Origin: Phycisphaerae bacterium
GTDB lineage: Bacteria; Planctomycetota; Phycisphaerae; Phycisphaerales; SM1A02
Assembly: GCA_002702575.1 (NCBI GenBank)
Contig: PAAJ01000012.1
Coordinates: 41,386-105,385, forward strand
Direction: 5' to 3'
DNA length: 64,000 bases
Shown: positions 19,422 to 29,695 of the stretch, one piece after another
Position numbering within the stretch: position 1 is the stretch's first letter
Layout of the letters: every line of letters begins with the position of its first letter
Notes under the pieces: generated by a model
Seen by the model: the letters and a program-made list of their open reading frames with translations, nothing else
Databases searched by the model: none
Told to the model about the DNA's origin: nothing
Translations under genes and position numbers: made by a program

Positions 19422-21725
19422 TCACTGCGGGTAGATCAGCACACGGTCGTGGCAGAGCATGACCACATCATGTCGACCGTCTCCGGTCAGATCGGTGATG
19501 ATCATCTCTCGCGGCTGGGTTTCCCGGCCTTCGCCACCTGAGAACATCTTCGACTCGAAGATCTGGAAGCCGCGAACATGCAGCATGTCGCCCGAGCTGT
19601 TGTACGTGAAGATGTCGAAGTTCTGATTGCCGGCATCAAGCGAGACCATGTCGCCGTATCCGTCGGCGTTGATGTCGCCGATGGCCAGTCTGTGTGGGAC
19701 ACTTCGATCATCCTCGCTTCGCCAGGAGCCGACTTCCTCAAGTGCTCTTCGCTCTCCGCCCAGGCGAACGACGGCGTATCCATCACGGCCCATGACCAGG
19801 ACGCTGGGTTCTCCGTCGCCGGTGAAGGAGCCCGTATGGATGGCGCCGATGGGGAATCCCTGGAGTCTGAGTGTTTCCGTCTGAGACCATTTGCCGTCCT
19901 TGCCGGATTCGAAGATGACAAGTCGGTTGCCGGGTTTGTCGGCAGCCACGATCCTGCGGCCTTCGGCGGCCACGGCGACCAGTTCCGTCGTGGGATCATC
20001 CGTGTTGAACTGTTCCACGACCTGCCACCCGGGGCTGGAACCGTCATCGGGCGTCATGTCGTACCGGACTGCTCTGACGAAGTTCTTGTCGGCAATCAGG
20101 AGTTCGGGAATGCCATCACCTTCGATATCGAACGGGACGGTGTTGTCGGCCGAGGCTGAACTGACCAGTCCGAACTGGCCCATCTCATCCTTTTCAAGTT
20201 TCTCGAATCGGGCACCGTCCTCAGATGGCTCGATGGCATGCAGCATGATCATCGGTCGGTCCTGTGTGAACAGGAGAAGATCCATCATGCCGTCCTGATC
20301 CGCATCCAGCGCGACAACCGTCTCGGGTGCCTTGCTGATCTGACCCAGCTCGATCGTCTCGCGACTGTTGTCTTCTCCGATGAGATCGATCACATAGTCG
20401 CGTTTCTTGCTGGCAACGACCGCGACGTGCGGACCGTTCTCGAGTTGCACCAGATTCATGGCAACCGGTGTGTAGCCATCGGAGATGCCGAGGGGGCGGG
20501 GGAAGGGGATCTCATCCATGCCGATATCGGATCGCCCGATCACACCTTCCTTCTCGGAGAGAACGAAGAGTTCCGCGGGCTCATCATCCTTGCGGTCGGA
20601 CGCGGCCAGGTAGCCGATTTCCGAAAGACTTGAGAAGGTCTCGCCTGGCAGCATGCCGCGATTGGCGGCTTGCCGATGGACCACCACTGCATTGGCGCGG
20701 GTATCCGTCGTGATCAGATCCTCAAGACCATCGCCATCAATGTCGAGGATGACCTCGTCACGGTTCCGATTGCCGGGATCGGTGTAGCTGTACACGACGA
20801 AAGAGGCTTCTCGATCGCCGGTGCCTTCAGCGGGTTCGGTGCCCAGGTCGTATACCACGACACGGTGGGAGGATCGCTCGATCACGGCGATCCGGTCATT
20901 GTCCCTTCCGGGGACACCGACTGCCTGAAACTCGTTGATGGGGGGCATTTCAAAGATCGTCTGGGCACCCAGCATGCGTTCGTTTCGATGATTCTGTCCG
21001 AACCAGATCCTCACAGGTGCCATGTCGTCCGGAATGATGCCGGCGATGTCCTTGAGTCCATCACCGTCATAGTCAGCGGGGACGAATCCCTCAATACGGG
21101 CACCTGCGGACAGCGTCTCGGGTGATCCGAGAGACGTTTTGTCGAGTGGCCAGATGGAGATCTTGCCACCTGTGATGGCGGCCAGTTCAGGTGTGTCATC
21201 ACCCATGATGTCGATGATCCGAAAGCCGCTTGGCCCGGCTTCGAGCTTCGAGACCGAGCGGCGTGCAGCGACCTTGAAGGACCCTGGTTCATCCTGCTCG
21301 AGAAAAACGACCTTGTCGTTCTTTGAGGCTGCATAGACCAGATCCATGTCGCCATCTTCATCGAAGTCATAAGGCTGCAAGGCCGAGATCTCATGTGCGA
21401 CTCCGACGGATTCGCGTGTGAACATCCAGTGATCAGGCAGCTCATTGACGCGATCCGTAGCCTTGACCGGCGCGTCGCGTTCGGCGTCCTGCTTCTGGTA
21501 CAGCAGATCGATGCGGCTGTCTCGATTGTTCACCACGATGATGTCCTGCAGGCCGTCACCATTCAGGTCGGCGATCTTCATCGGGCCGGGCTTGTCTCCG
21601 ATCGCGATGATTTCCAGGCCAGAGAAGCCGAAGTGGTCTCTCAGCGGACTCTCGGCAAATGACATGGTCGAGATCGCCAGCAGCGGCATGGTGAGAGTGA
21701 ATGGGATCTTGCTCAGGGTCGTCAT
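19422..21725 (-). CDS. Exported FG-GAP/VCBS-repeat beta-propeller protein
   Basis: Repeated Ca-binding-like blades: DLNGDGLQDIIVV, DFDEDGDMDLVYA, DYDGDGLKDIAGI, DIDGDGLEDLITT, DADQDGMMDLLLF, DIEGDGIPELLIA, DINADGYGDMVSL, DLTGDGRHDVVML. Confidence 0.85.
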   Translation of the reverse strand: MTTLSKIPFTLTMPLLAISTMSFAESPLRDHFGFSGLEIIAIGDKPGPMKIADLNGDGLQDIIVVNNRDSRIDLLYQKQDAERDAPVKATDRVNELPDHWMFTRESVGVAHEISALQPYDFDEDGDMDLVYAASKNDKVVFLEQDEPGSFKVAARRSVSKLEAGPSGFRIIDIMGDDTPELAAITGGKISIWPLDKTSLGSPETLSAGARIEGFVPADYDGDGLKDIAGIIPDDMAPVRIWFGQNHRNERMLGAQTIFEMPPINEFQAVGVPGRDNDRIAVIERSSHRVVVYDLGTEPAEGTGDREASFVVYSYTDPGNRNRDEVILDIDGDGLEDLITTDTRANAVVVHRQAANRGMLPGETFSSLSEIGYLAASDRKDDEPAELFVLSEKEGVIGRSDIGMDEIPFPRPLGISDGYTPVAMNLVQLENGPHVAVVASKKRDYVIDLIGEDNSRETIELGQISKAPETVVALDADQDGMMDLLLFTQDRPMIMLHAIEPSEDGARFEKLEKDEMGQFGLVSSASADNTVPFDIEGDGIPELLIADKNFVRAVRYDMTPDDGSSPGWQVVEQFNTDDPTTELVAVAAEGRRIVAADKPGNRLVIFESGKDGKWSQTETLRLQGFPIGAIHTGSFTGDGEPSVLVMGRDGYAVVRLGGERRALEEVGSWRSEDDRSVPHRLAIGDINADGYGDMVSLDAGNQNFDIFTYNSSGDMLHVRGFQIFESKMFSGGEGRETQPREMIITDLTGDGRHDVVMLCHDRVLIYPQ

Positions 21726-21875
21726 GACGTACTCCTCTGGGTTCCTGTTGGCAGGGGAACATCATCGTAGCACTCATGAGGGACTTCCAGCCCCTGATGC
21801 TGTTCGGGGTGGGATCCGCCCTCTCTCTCGGCCTGGGGCCTATACTCGGGGGCCATTCATTCGGGAGATCAATCG

Positions 21876-22823
21876 ATGAGAGCATTCCTGGCACCCCTCG
21901 CATTCGCCATCTTTTCAATCACAGGTGGGACGCTGCTGGCAGATGTCATCACGCTTGAAGGCGGTGACGAGATTCGTGGAGACGTCGTCTCGCAGGACAA
22001 CGCCCATCTCTGGATCAGAGTTGGGTCTCAGGTCATCAAGGTCCAGCGGAGTCAGGTGATCGAACACGAAATGACCGCTCAGGAAGAAGGTGGCCAGACC
22101 GTTCGCCGTTTTCTCTTTCATGTGGATGACGACCCGACGGAGCTGAGCATCGAGCAGCAGGCCAATCTCGTGAAGCCCAGCGTCATCAAGGTCCAGACGC
22201 CGGCTGGACTCGGTTCAGGCGTGATCATCAATGAGGATGGCTATGCCATCACCAACGCCCATGTCATCCAGGGGGAGACCAATCTCCGTGCGACGATCTG
22301 GCTTCCCGTCGAGGGCGGCAAGACACGTCGGACCACTCTGGAGGATGTCGAGATCGTCGCCGTCAACAATCATCTTGATCTGGCCCTGTTGAAGTTCACG
22401 CATCCTGATGGAGAGGCCTTTCCCTACTCACCTCTTGAATGGGATGAGGGGATCATGGTCGGTCAGCCTGTTTTCGCCATCGGCAACCCGCTCGGCCTTG
22501 AACAGACCACGAGCGATGGCGTCGTTTCGACGACCCAGCGCAACTTCCAGGGTCTCACCTACATCCAGACCAACACCGCCATCAATCCAGGCAATTCCGG
22601 TGGGCCACTCTTCAACACCAGGGGAGAAGTGATCGGAATCACCAACATGGGCATCCTGGCAGGAGAAGGTCTGAATTTCGCCATTCCAACCCGTTATGTG
22701 AAGGATTTCATCCGAAATCGAGAAGCCTTTACATACGACACCAAGAATCCCAACTCTGGTCACAACTACCACGTGCCACCCGCTCGAAAGAACACGGGTG
22801 TCGCCGATGAGTTGAAGAACTGA
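21876..22823 (+). CDS. Exported trypsin-like (S1C) serine protease
   Basis: LGSGVIINEDGYAITNAHVIQG (His), NHLDLALLKF (Asp), TNTAINPGNSGGPLFNTRGEVIGI (Ser); N-terminal signal peptide. Confidence 0.9.
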   Translation: MRAFLAPLAFAIFSITGGTLLADVITLEGGDEIRGDVVSQDNAHLWIRVGSQVIKVQRSQVIEHEMTAQEEGGQTVRRFLFHVDDDPTELSIEQQANLVKPSVIKVQTPAGLGSGVIINEDGYAITNAHVIQGETNLRATIWLPVEGGKTRRTTLEDVEIVAVNNHLDLALLKFTHPDGEAFPYSPLEWDEGIMVGQPVFAIGNPLGLEQTTSDGVVSTTQRNFQGLTYIQTNTAINPGNSGGPLFNTRGEVIGITNMGILAGEGLNFAIPTRYVKDFIRNREAFTYDTKNPNSGHNYHVPPARKNTGVADELKN

Positions 22824-22862
22824 TAGTCAAACGTCCTCCCTGAGGACTGAGGAGAGATCGCC

Positions 22863-24653
22863 GTGTTGCTAGCTACTGCCTTCATTGCCGCATCAAGTGT
22901 TGTCGCGTCCGAACTTTCGATCGAACAGGTTGCGCCGGAACATTCCGTCCTGGTGATGTCTCTCGATGAGGTGGGGGGCATGATGGATCGAATCATGGAG
23001 ACGCCTGCCGGTCAGAACATGAAGCCGATCGAGGATGTACGCGATCGGTTCATGGATGGTCTTCCAGAGTCGATGTCGGATGCTTTCGGCGAATCGATGG
23101 AAAGCACCGAAGACTTCATCAAGATGATGTCGGACATGAAGATGGGGTTGGCGATCTATCCAGAGGTCGATCCTGAAACCACGGCCGTGACCATCGGATT
23201 CACCATGTTCATGGACCTCGGAGAGGCCGGAAAGCCGATGGGCAAGCTCTGGGATGAGGCCATGGAGCAGGCTGAGGAAGAGGACAGTGAACGCTTCGAG
23301 ATCATCGAAGTCGCTGAAACCGATGTCATCCGCATCGACATGCAGGACGAGGAGATGGAGGAGGAGGACGATCCCTTCGGTGGCGGAATGGGCCGTGGTG
23401 GAATGGGCATGGGAATGGATATCGAGAATGCCATGCCGGACCGCTCCTACATGGTCCGAGTGGAAGACAACATCATGATCAGTACCTCCAGGTCCCAGAT
23501 GGCGAGAATGCTCGACATCGTCGCGGGACAGGAGATCGAGGGTGGACTCGGCGAGTCCACGATCTGGAAGGGCATGACGGGGTACATCGGTGAGCGTGGG
23601 CTGCGGATGATTCTGCTGACCGATCACCTGGGTGAACTCATGGGCGCCTTCGGTCAGCCATTCATCGTGAACATGATGAGGCCGACGGTAGCTGCCATGT
23701 TCGGCAAGATCGAAGCCCTTGGATTCGCTGTCGAGTCGGCGGAGTCACCGGCCCTGGCGACCTTCCGCATGGGTGCCTGGATTCCAGAAGGCAAGACCGG
23801 TCTGATGAAGCTGATGTCCAAGAACACGCCAAGAGAACCCATTCCGGCATGGGTCACGGCTGAGACCGTCGACTATGGACGACTCAATTTCGACTTTGAA
23901 GGCGTCATCTCCTGGCTCAACGATGTGATCGACTCCAATCCGATGCTGGCCATGCAGGCTGGACAGATGATGGAGCAGATGGAGCCCATGATGGACAAGG
24001 TCCTCTCGGGAATCGGCAATCGCATCCAGATGTCCTCAAGCATCAGCTATCCCCTCACTGCAGAGAGCATCAACAGTCTCTGGAACATGCCCGCCAAAGA
24101 TGGCAAGGCCTTCACGGACGCCATGGCGGAAATGGCGCCACAGATGGGCTTCGAGCCTCGTGACTTCCAGGGCCATCAGATCTATTCGATGGACATGGGC
24201 GGCATGATGGGCGCCATGGGCGGAGGCTCGATGGAGATGGCGGTCGCCGTTGGCGGCGGAGACATCTTCATGGGTTCGCTTCCTGCCGTGGAGCAGTCAT
24301 TGCGTTCAGTCGGCAAGCGATCCTCCGAGGACAGCGAGATCTCCAAGAAGTTCGCCAGCGTCGAGCAGTACTTCTCATCCGAGCCCGTGGTCTACTGGCA
24401 GGTGGGTGATCTTGGAACCAAGATGGCCGCCGAAGCCGAGGTCAACAGCATGATGTGGTCCTCGGAGCTCGATGAGCTTCAGGCGGAAGATCCAGAGCTG
24501 GCAGCCGAGCTGGCCGAGATGATGGGCGAGGACGACGATGCCAGTTTCATCGAGTCCGTGACCAAATGGTTCGGAGTCACTGGTCTTGAAATCATGTCGG
24601 TCGAGGATGGCTTCAAGGGGCAGGGTTGGGTGCTCTCGCCTGTCGAAGAGTAG
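22863..24653 (+). CDS. Exported methionine-rich protein of unknown function
   Basis: GTG start, signal-like MLLATAFIAASSVVAS; roughly 10% Met by hand count, e.g. GGGMGRGGMGMGMD, MDMGGMMGAMGGGSMEM. Confidence 0.75.
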   Translation: MLLATAFIAASSVVASELSIEQVAPEHSVLVMSLDEVGGMMDRIMETPAGQNMKPIEDVRDRFMDGLPESMSDAFGESMESTEDFIKMMSDMKMGLAIYPEVDPETTAVTIGFTMFMDLGEAGKPMGKLWDEAMEQAEEEDSERFEIIEVAETDVIRIDMQDEEMEEEDDPFGGGMGRGGMGMGMDIENAMPDRSYMVRVEDNIMISTSRSQMARMLDIVAGQEIEGGLGESTIWKGMTGYIGERGLRMILLTDHLGELMGAFGQPFIVNMMRPTVAAMFGKIEALGFAVESAESPALATFRMGAWIPEGKTGLMKLMSKNTPREPIPAWVTAETVDYGRLNFDFEGVISWLNDVIDSNPMLAMQAGQMMEQMEPMMDKVLSGIGNRIQMSSSISYPLTAESINSLWNMPAKDGKAFTDAMAEMAPQMGFEPRDFQGHQIYSMDMGGMMGAMGGGSMEMAVAVGGGDIFMGSLPAVEQSLRSVGKRSSEDSEISKKFASVEQYFSSEPVVYWQVGDLGTKMAAEAEVNSMMWSSELDELQAEDPELAAELAEMMGEDDDASFIESVTKWFGVTGLEIMSVEDGFKGQGWVLSPVEE

Positions 24654-24660
24654 AACTCGA

Positions 24661-25503
24661 TCAGGTCCATCCCAGCTCGAGGAAGACTGCTGTGAAGATC
24701 AGGTCGACAATGATCACCAGTACGATCGTCTGAACGACCGTATCCGTGGTCGCCTTGCCGACACCCGCAGCGCCACCGGTGACCCGAAGGCCGTTGTAGC
24801 ACGCGATCGCGGCAAGGATGACGCCGAACACGAGAGCCTTGACGACTCCGGAGAAGAAGTCGGAGGTTCCAAGTTGGGCCAGTGTGTTGTCGATGTAGAC
24901 CTGAGAGCCGACGCCCAGAAACAGCGTCGAAATGAGGCCTGAGCTCACGACAGCGGTCACATCCGCCAGGACAGTGAGCAGAACCAGGCTGATGACCGTG
25001 GCGATGACTCTGGGGACGACCAGGAATCGGATCGGGTTGAGGGCGTGGGCTTCAAGCGCCTCGATCTCCTCGCCGACCACCATGGTTCCGATTTCCGCTG
25101 CAATCGAAGCGCCTGCGAACCCGGTGAGCACGATGGCGGAGATCAGGGGGCCCATCTCACGGAATACGGCAATACCGACGATGTTGGGAATCTGATTCTG
25201 CTGTCCGAGTTCCGCCAGAGCGGGGTACATCGACATGGCCAGAATGAGTCCGATGCAGCTGGAGACGACCATCACGATCCCGATGGACTTGACGCCGACT
25301 CGAACCATCTGAGCGACGACCGCATCCTTGCCGAGACGGACGTCCGGCGAGAACAACGATCGGAAGATCCATTTTGCCGATGTGCTGACGATGTTCCAGA
25401 CACCACCGAGCAGTGCGAAGATCGCCAGCCAGAAACCGCCCCAGCGAGCGAGGCCTCGCATGAAGGCGTTGGGAGTCGGAGACATGTCGCCTGGAGAGTT
25501 CAT
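24661..25503 (-). CDS. MlaE-family ABC transporter permease
   Basis: IPNIVGIAVFREMGPLISAIVLTGFAGASIAAEIGTMVVGEEIEALEAHALNPIRFLVVPRVIA is the MlaE signature. Confidence 0.92.
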   Translation of the reverse strand: MNSPGDMSPTPNAFMRGLARWGGFWLAIFALLGGVWNIVSTSAKWIFRSLFSPDVRLGKDAVVAQMVRVGVKSIGIVMVVSSCIGLILAMSMYPALAELGQQNQIPNIVGIAVFREMGPLISAIVLTGFAGASIAAEIGTMVVGEEIEALEAHALNPIRFLVVPRVIATVISLVLLTVLADVTAVVSSGLISTLFLGVGSQVYIDNTLAQLGTSDFFSGVVKALVFGVILAAIACYNGLRVTGGAAGVGKATTDTVVQTIVLVIIVDLIFTAVFLELGWT

Positions 25504-25857
25504 TCAGCTCTCATGTTCCCTGGCGGCGTCAAGTGTGTCGGCAATCGTGAACACTCCGTCCAGCCGAGCAATCTGAAAGACGGACAGCACGCGTTCGCCA
25601 AGCTGGCACAGCACGAGTTCGATTTCGTTGCGCCGGCATGACTGAAGCAGTTCGACCAGTGTGGCAACACCGGAGGAGTCCATGTATGGCACTCCCTTGA
25701 GGTCGACGATGATCTTGCTCTGTGTGGATTCGGTGATGTCTCGAAGCTGAGCACGAAGTCCCGGAGAGCTGGAGAGATCGATATCGCCTTCTGGTCGGAG
25801 GACCGTGAAGTCGTCATGTCGATCGACTGCCATTGTCATGGGTGCCTGTTCATCCAT
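25504..25857 (-). CDS. STAS-domain anti-sigma factor antagonist-like protein
   Basis: LRPEGDIDLSSSPGLRAQLRDI, IIVDLKGVPYMDSSGVATLVELLQ with the conserved phosphorylatable Ser context. Confidence 0.88.
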   Translation of the reverse strand: MDEQAPMTMAVDRHDDFTVLRPEGDIDLSSSPGLRAQLRDITESTQSKIIVDLKGVPYMDSSGVATLVELLQSCRRNEIELVLCQLGERVLSVFQIARLDGVFTIADTLDAAREHES

Positions 25858-26413
25858 TGGTCTTCAAACTCCCCTTGGTGCCGCCTGCGGGCAATGCGTG
25901 CCTCAGGCGGAGCCTCATGCCGCCACCGTCGCGATGACTGTATTCCACGTGGCTCATGATCTCCTTGATGATGTGAACGCCAAGTCCACCAGGCCGAACC
26001 TCATCGAGATCACGTGAGCGGATCGTATCAAGATCGACCGCTTTGGCACGATCCAGAATATCGATTTGAAGTTGGGGTTCCGAGCCACCAATCCGGCTGA
26101 TTTCGAGCTCGATACGGCCATCCGGATCATTCTCATATCCGTGCCTGATGACGTTGCAGATGGCTTCATCGATCGCCAGGCAGATTCTGGCGGCCTCCTT
26201 GGAGGGCAGTCCGAGCCGTCCGCACAGTGCATCAAGCATCTGGCGAATGCAGCCGAGATAGATCGGTCGGCTGTAGAACGAAATGCTCAGTTCTGGCTCC
26301 ATGGCCATGGGCGTCTGAGTCCTCTCTGAGTCCACTGTCCGATGCTTCGAATCGGACATATCTTCTTCTGCCACAGCATCCTGCGGGGGGCTGGTTCCCA
26401 TGCTGGGCATCAT
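25850..26413 (-). CDS. RsbW/SpoIIAB-like HATPase (anti-sigma regulatory factor)
   Basis: ICLAIDEAICNVIRHGYENDPDGRIELEI, LDEVRPGGLGVHIIKEIMSHVEYSHRDGGGMRLRL (N and G1 boxes). Start among 26413/26401/26359 uncertain. Confidence 0.82.
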   Translation of the reverse strand: MMPSMGTSPPQDAVAEEDMSDSKHRTVDSERTQTPMAMEPELSISFYSRPIYLGCIRQMLDALCGRLGLPSKEAARICLAIDEAICNVIRHGYENDPDGRIELEISRIGGSEPQLQIDILDRAKAVDLDTIRSRDLDEVRPGGLGVHIIKEIMSHVEYSHRDGGGMRLRLRHALPAGGTKGSLKTNG

Positions 26414-26547
26414 AGGGGATGGAGTCCACCTGTCTCGATCGGTGGGGAAGCGGAGCGTGGAGGGGGCTCTCTGGTTGAGCGTGATACCATGGTCGCTTCG
26501 AGCCCCTGCCCGGGCTCGACTCAGGTAATGCCAAGGGAGTTCACAGC

Positions 26548-28140
26548 ATGACGCTCGATGGAGATGCTCGATGTCCCGCACCGCGTGACGTCGAGACGAT
26601 CCTCATTCTCGACTTCGGAAGCCAGTACGCCCAGCTGATTGCCCGGCGTGTGCGTGAGGCCGGCGCGTTCAGTCTTCTCGTGGCTCCCGATACGCCTCTT
26701 GAGCGTCTTCAGGAACACAACCCAAAGGGGTTGATCCTGTCTGGTGGGCCTTCGAGCATTCACGATGAAGGCGCTCCAAGATGCGACGAACGCCTTCTCG
26801 AGCTGGGAGTTCCCGTACTGGGTATCTGCTACGGCATGCAGCTTGGCTGCCATCTCCTTGGATGTGATGTCGAGGCTGCCGAAGCACGTGAATATGGTCG
26901 CAGTCGTTTGAAAGTCGAGTGTTCAACAGGCTTGTTGGCAAGCATTCCACGCGAAACGGCAGTCTGGATGAGTCACGGAGATCAGGTCGTCGGTCTACCT
27001 GATGAGTTCGAGACCCTCGCATCGACCCCGACGTGTCCTCATGCGGCAGTGAAGCATCGCACGCTCAATTTTCATGGTCTCCAGTTCCATCCAGAAGTCA
27101 CGCACACGCCTCATGGTGTCGATATCCTTCGCAACTTCCTCTATGACGTCTGCGGCTGCAAGGGAACGTGGAAGATGGCGGATTTCCTGGAATCCGCATG
27201 CCATTCGATTCGCGAGGAAGTCGGCGAGGATCGGGTCATTTGCGGTCTCAGTGGGGGGGTCGACTCCTCAGTGGTCGCGGCGCTGCTTTCCAGAGCGATC
27301 GGCGATCAGCTCACATGCATCTTCGTGGACAATGGCCTGCTTCGGAAGAAGGAGCGGGACCTTGTCGAGGCGACCTTCAGAGACCACTTCGATATCGATC
27401 TGAGAGTCGTTGATGCAACAGATGCATTCCTTTCAGATCTCGAGGGTGTTACGGATCCCCAGGAAAAGCGGCGGCTCATCGGCCACCGTTTCATCGAAGT
27501 CTTCAAGCAGTCTGCGGCTGAAGTGGCCGGAGAAGGTCGGGGTGAAGCACGCTTTCTTGCTCAAGGGACACTCTATCCCGACGTGATCGAATCAGGTCAT
27601 GGTCATGCTGGACAGGCTGCGAACATCAAGCTGCACCACAATGTCGGCGGGTTGCCCGAGGATCTGGGTTTCGAACTGATCGAACCGTTGAGAGATCTCT
27701 TCAAGGACGAAGTCAGGGCACTGGGTGATGTTCTCGGGTTGCCACCGCATATCGTCTGGAGGCATCCATTCCCGGGCCCTGGCCTGGCGGTCCGGGTGCT
27801 GGGTGAAATCACACGTGACAAGCTGGATCTGATTCGTGAGTGCGATGAGATTCTGCTCGAGGAAATCGTCGCAAGAAATCTCTACAGAAGCACCGACCAG
27901 GTATTCGCCGTCCTGTTGCCAGTCCAGTCCGTGGGTGTCATGGGGGATGGTCGGACCTACGATTCCGTCGTTGCGGTCAGGGCCGTGGAGACGTCCGATT
28001 TCATGACTGCCGACTGGGCACGTATTCCACACGATGTTCTGGCTGTCATCAGCAGTCGCATGATCAACGAGGTCGATGGCGTCAATCGTGTCGTCTACGA
28101 CATCTCCAGCAAGCCGCCGGCCACGATCGAGTGGGAATAG
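26548..28140 (+). CDS. guaA: GMP synthase (glutamine-hydrolysing)
   Basis: [111 protein letters not shown]. Confidence 0.97.
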   Translation: MTLDGDARCPAPRDVETILILDFGSQYAQLIARRVREAGAFSLLVAPDTPLERLQEHNPKGLILSGGPSSIHDEGAPRCDERLLELGVPVLGICYGMQLGCHLLGCDVEAAEAREYGRSRLKVECSTGLLASIPRETAVWMSHGDQVVGLPDEFETLASTPTCPHAAVKHRTLNFHGLQFHPEVTHTPHGVDILRNFLYDVCGCKGTWKMADFLESACHSIREEVGEDRVICGLSGGVDSSVVAALLSRAIGDQLTCIFVDNGLLRKKERDLVEATFRDHFDIDLRVVDATDAFLSDLEGVTDPQEKRRLIGHRFIEVFKQSAAEVAGEGRGEARFLAQGTLYPDVIESGHGHAGQAANIKLHHNVGGLPEDLGFELIEPLRDLFKDEVRALGDVLGLPPHIVWRHPFPGPGLAVRVLGEITRDKLDLIRECDEILLEEIVARNLYRSTDQVFAVLLPVQSVGVMGDGRTYDSVVAVRAVETSDFMTADWARIPHDVLAVISSRMINEVDGVNRVVYDISSKPPATIEWE

Positions 28141-28152
28141 ATTGATCTCGAG

Positions 28153-29388
28153 TCAGCGACGCGGGTTTCGGCCCGGCCTGCTCCGTCTTTGATCCGTGGG
28201 TCTTCTTGGAGGCTGATCTTCCGGTGAGACGACCGGCTCAGGCCGATCCGGTACTTCAGGTGTTCCGGGGTCCTCATCGATTCTGGCGAAGACAAGTCGG
28301 CCAGCACTGGTCTGAACGGAGTTGTTGATGGTGACGAGGACTTCCTCACCGATGTAGCTGAGCGCATTTTCGACGACCACCATGGTGCCATCCGGCAGAT
28401 AGCCGATGCCTTGCCGTTCCGATTCTCCTTGGCGGATGATGGTCAGCTGCATGGTGTCCCCGGGAACGACGTTGCCTCGCAGCAAGCCGCTGAGATCGTT
28501 CAAGTTCAGGACGGGGACATCCTGGATCTCGGCCACCCGCGCCAGGTTGTAGTCAGTCGTGACGACGCGGAAGTTCTTTTCCGCTGCCAGTCCCATCAGA
28601 GCCTGATCGACACCATCGTCTTCGGACTCGAACTGTTCGATGGTGATCGTCGTGCGGGAGCTGTCCTGCAGCAGTCGGAGATTCGAGAGGCCACGGCGTC
28701 CACGTTCGCGTTTGCCTCCTTCGCTTGAATCCGCAAGCTGGTGGAGTTCATCCAGCACGAATTGCGGGACAATCAGCGGTGCATCCAGAAAGCCTGTTCT
28801 GGAAAAGCTGTTGATTCTGCCATCGATCAATGCGGATGAATCCAGAAGCATGGGGCGGACACCACGCACCTGTCGAGAGAATTCCACATAGGGAATCACC
28901 ATTCTGATGTTGTCCTTGGTCGTCAACACGATCGAGACGGCGATATAGCAGAGGCTCAGGCCCACAGCGAGTTTCAGAAGGGTGAGGTACTTGAGTGCGG
29001 AGTCGCCTCGGTCAAGGCCCCAGGCGTCGGCAATGAGATCGATCAGGGCACCCACTGCCAGTGCGGCAAAGAGACCGGCGACGACAGCCAGGTAGAGCCC
29101 GAACACGTTGGCAAGTCGTTTTCGGGGGTTGAGGATGTCAAGCAGCAGTACGATTGCCGCGAGGGCCGTTGTGGACACGACCGGCGCCGCGTAATCCCAG
29201 AAGACGAGTCCCTTGTCGGCGGGACTGATGATGCTGATGAAGGGGAGCGTCGAGACCGCGATCATCAGGACCACGTAGACGAGTCTGGTCGAGAGCAGCA
29301 GGAGATGGTCGGATTCACCCTCTGGCTGTGCTGTCAGGTTCGTGCCTGTGACCGCAGGTGTGGTGTGCTGGTGATCCTGATCGCTCAT
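28153..29388 (-). CDS. Membrane PIN/TRAM-domain protein (YacL-like)
   Basis: N-terminal TM helices; LLDSSALIDGRINSFSRTGFLDAPLIVPQFVLDELHQLADSSEGGKRERGRRGLSNL; TRAM-like GYLPDGTMVVVENALSYIGEEVLVTINNSVQTSAGRLVFARI. Confidence 0.9.
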   Translation of the reverse strand: MSDQDHQHTTPAVTGTNLTAQPEGESDHLLLLSTRLVYVVLMIAVSTLPFISIISPADKGLVFWDYAAPVVSTTALAAIVLLLDILNPRKRLANVFGLYLAVVAGLFAALAVGALIDLIADAWGLDRGDSALKYLTLLKLAVGLSLCYIAVSIVLTTKDNIRMVIPYVEFSRQVRGVRPMLLDSSALIDGRINSFSRTGFLDAPLIVPQFVLDELHQLADSSEGGKRERGRRGLSNLRLLQDSSRTTITIEQFESEDDGVDQALMGLAAEKNFRVVTTDYNLARVAEIQDVPVLNLNDLSGLLRGNVVPGDTMQLTIIRQGESERQGIGYLPDGTMVVVENALSYIGEEVLVTINNSVQTSAGRLVFARIDEDPGTPEVPDRPEPVVSPEDQPPRRPTDQRRSRPGRNPRR

Positions 29389-29531
29389 GGCGCGAGTGTA
29401 CCAAGGGACCATCCCATCCCGTCTCCCGATTCCGAGGGTTCATGGGTTGTTCAGGCGTTCGTGGCCGATGGGAACGGGAATCCGATGACGTTCTGATCGA
29501 CACCCATCGTCCTGCTAAGATGCTGGTCAGT

Positions 29532-29659
29532 GAGGGTGTGGAAAGGGCGGCCGGGCCCCTCGGGCAGGTGGCTCGTGAACCTGGTCAGAGCCTGACCGCA
29601 GCAGCCATAAGCGTCGTCATCTTCGCCGTGGATGTCCTGGTCGCCCTTTTCGCACCCTC
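29532..29659 (+). ncRNA. ffs: Bacterial signal recognition particle RNA (small SRP RNA)
   Basis: Domain IV-like GTGAACCTGGTCAG-AGCCTGACCGC-AGCAGCCATAAGC; ends pair as GAGGGTGTGGAAAGGGCGGCC / GGTCGCCCTTTTCGCACCCTC with only G-U deviations; lies directly upstream of dnaX-ybaB-recR. -10-like TAAGAT at 29516-29521. Confidence 0.85.
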
Positions 29660-29695
29660 GCCTTCCTAGTCCGCCATGCATGTCTGGCCTGCCTC

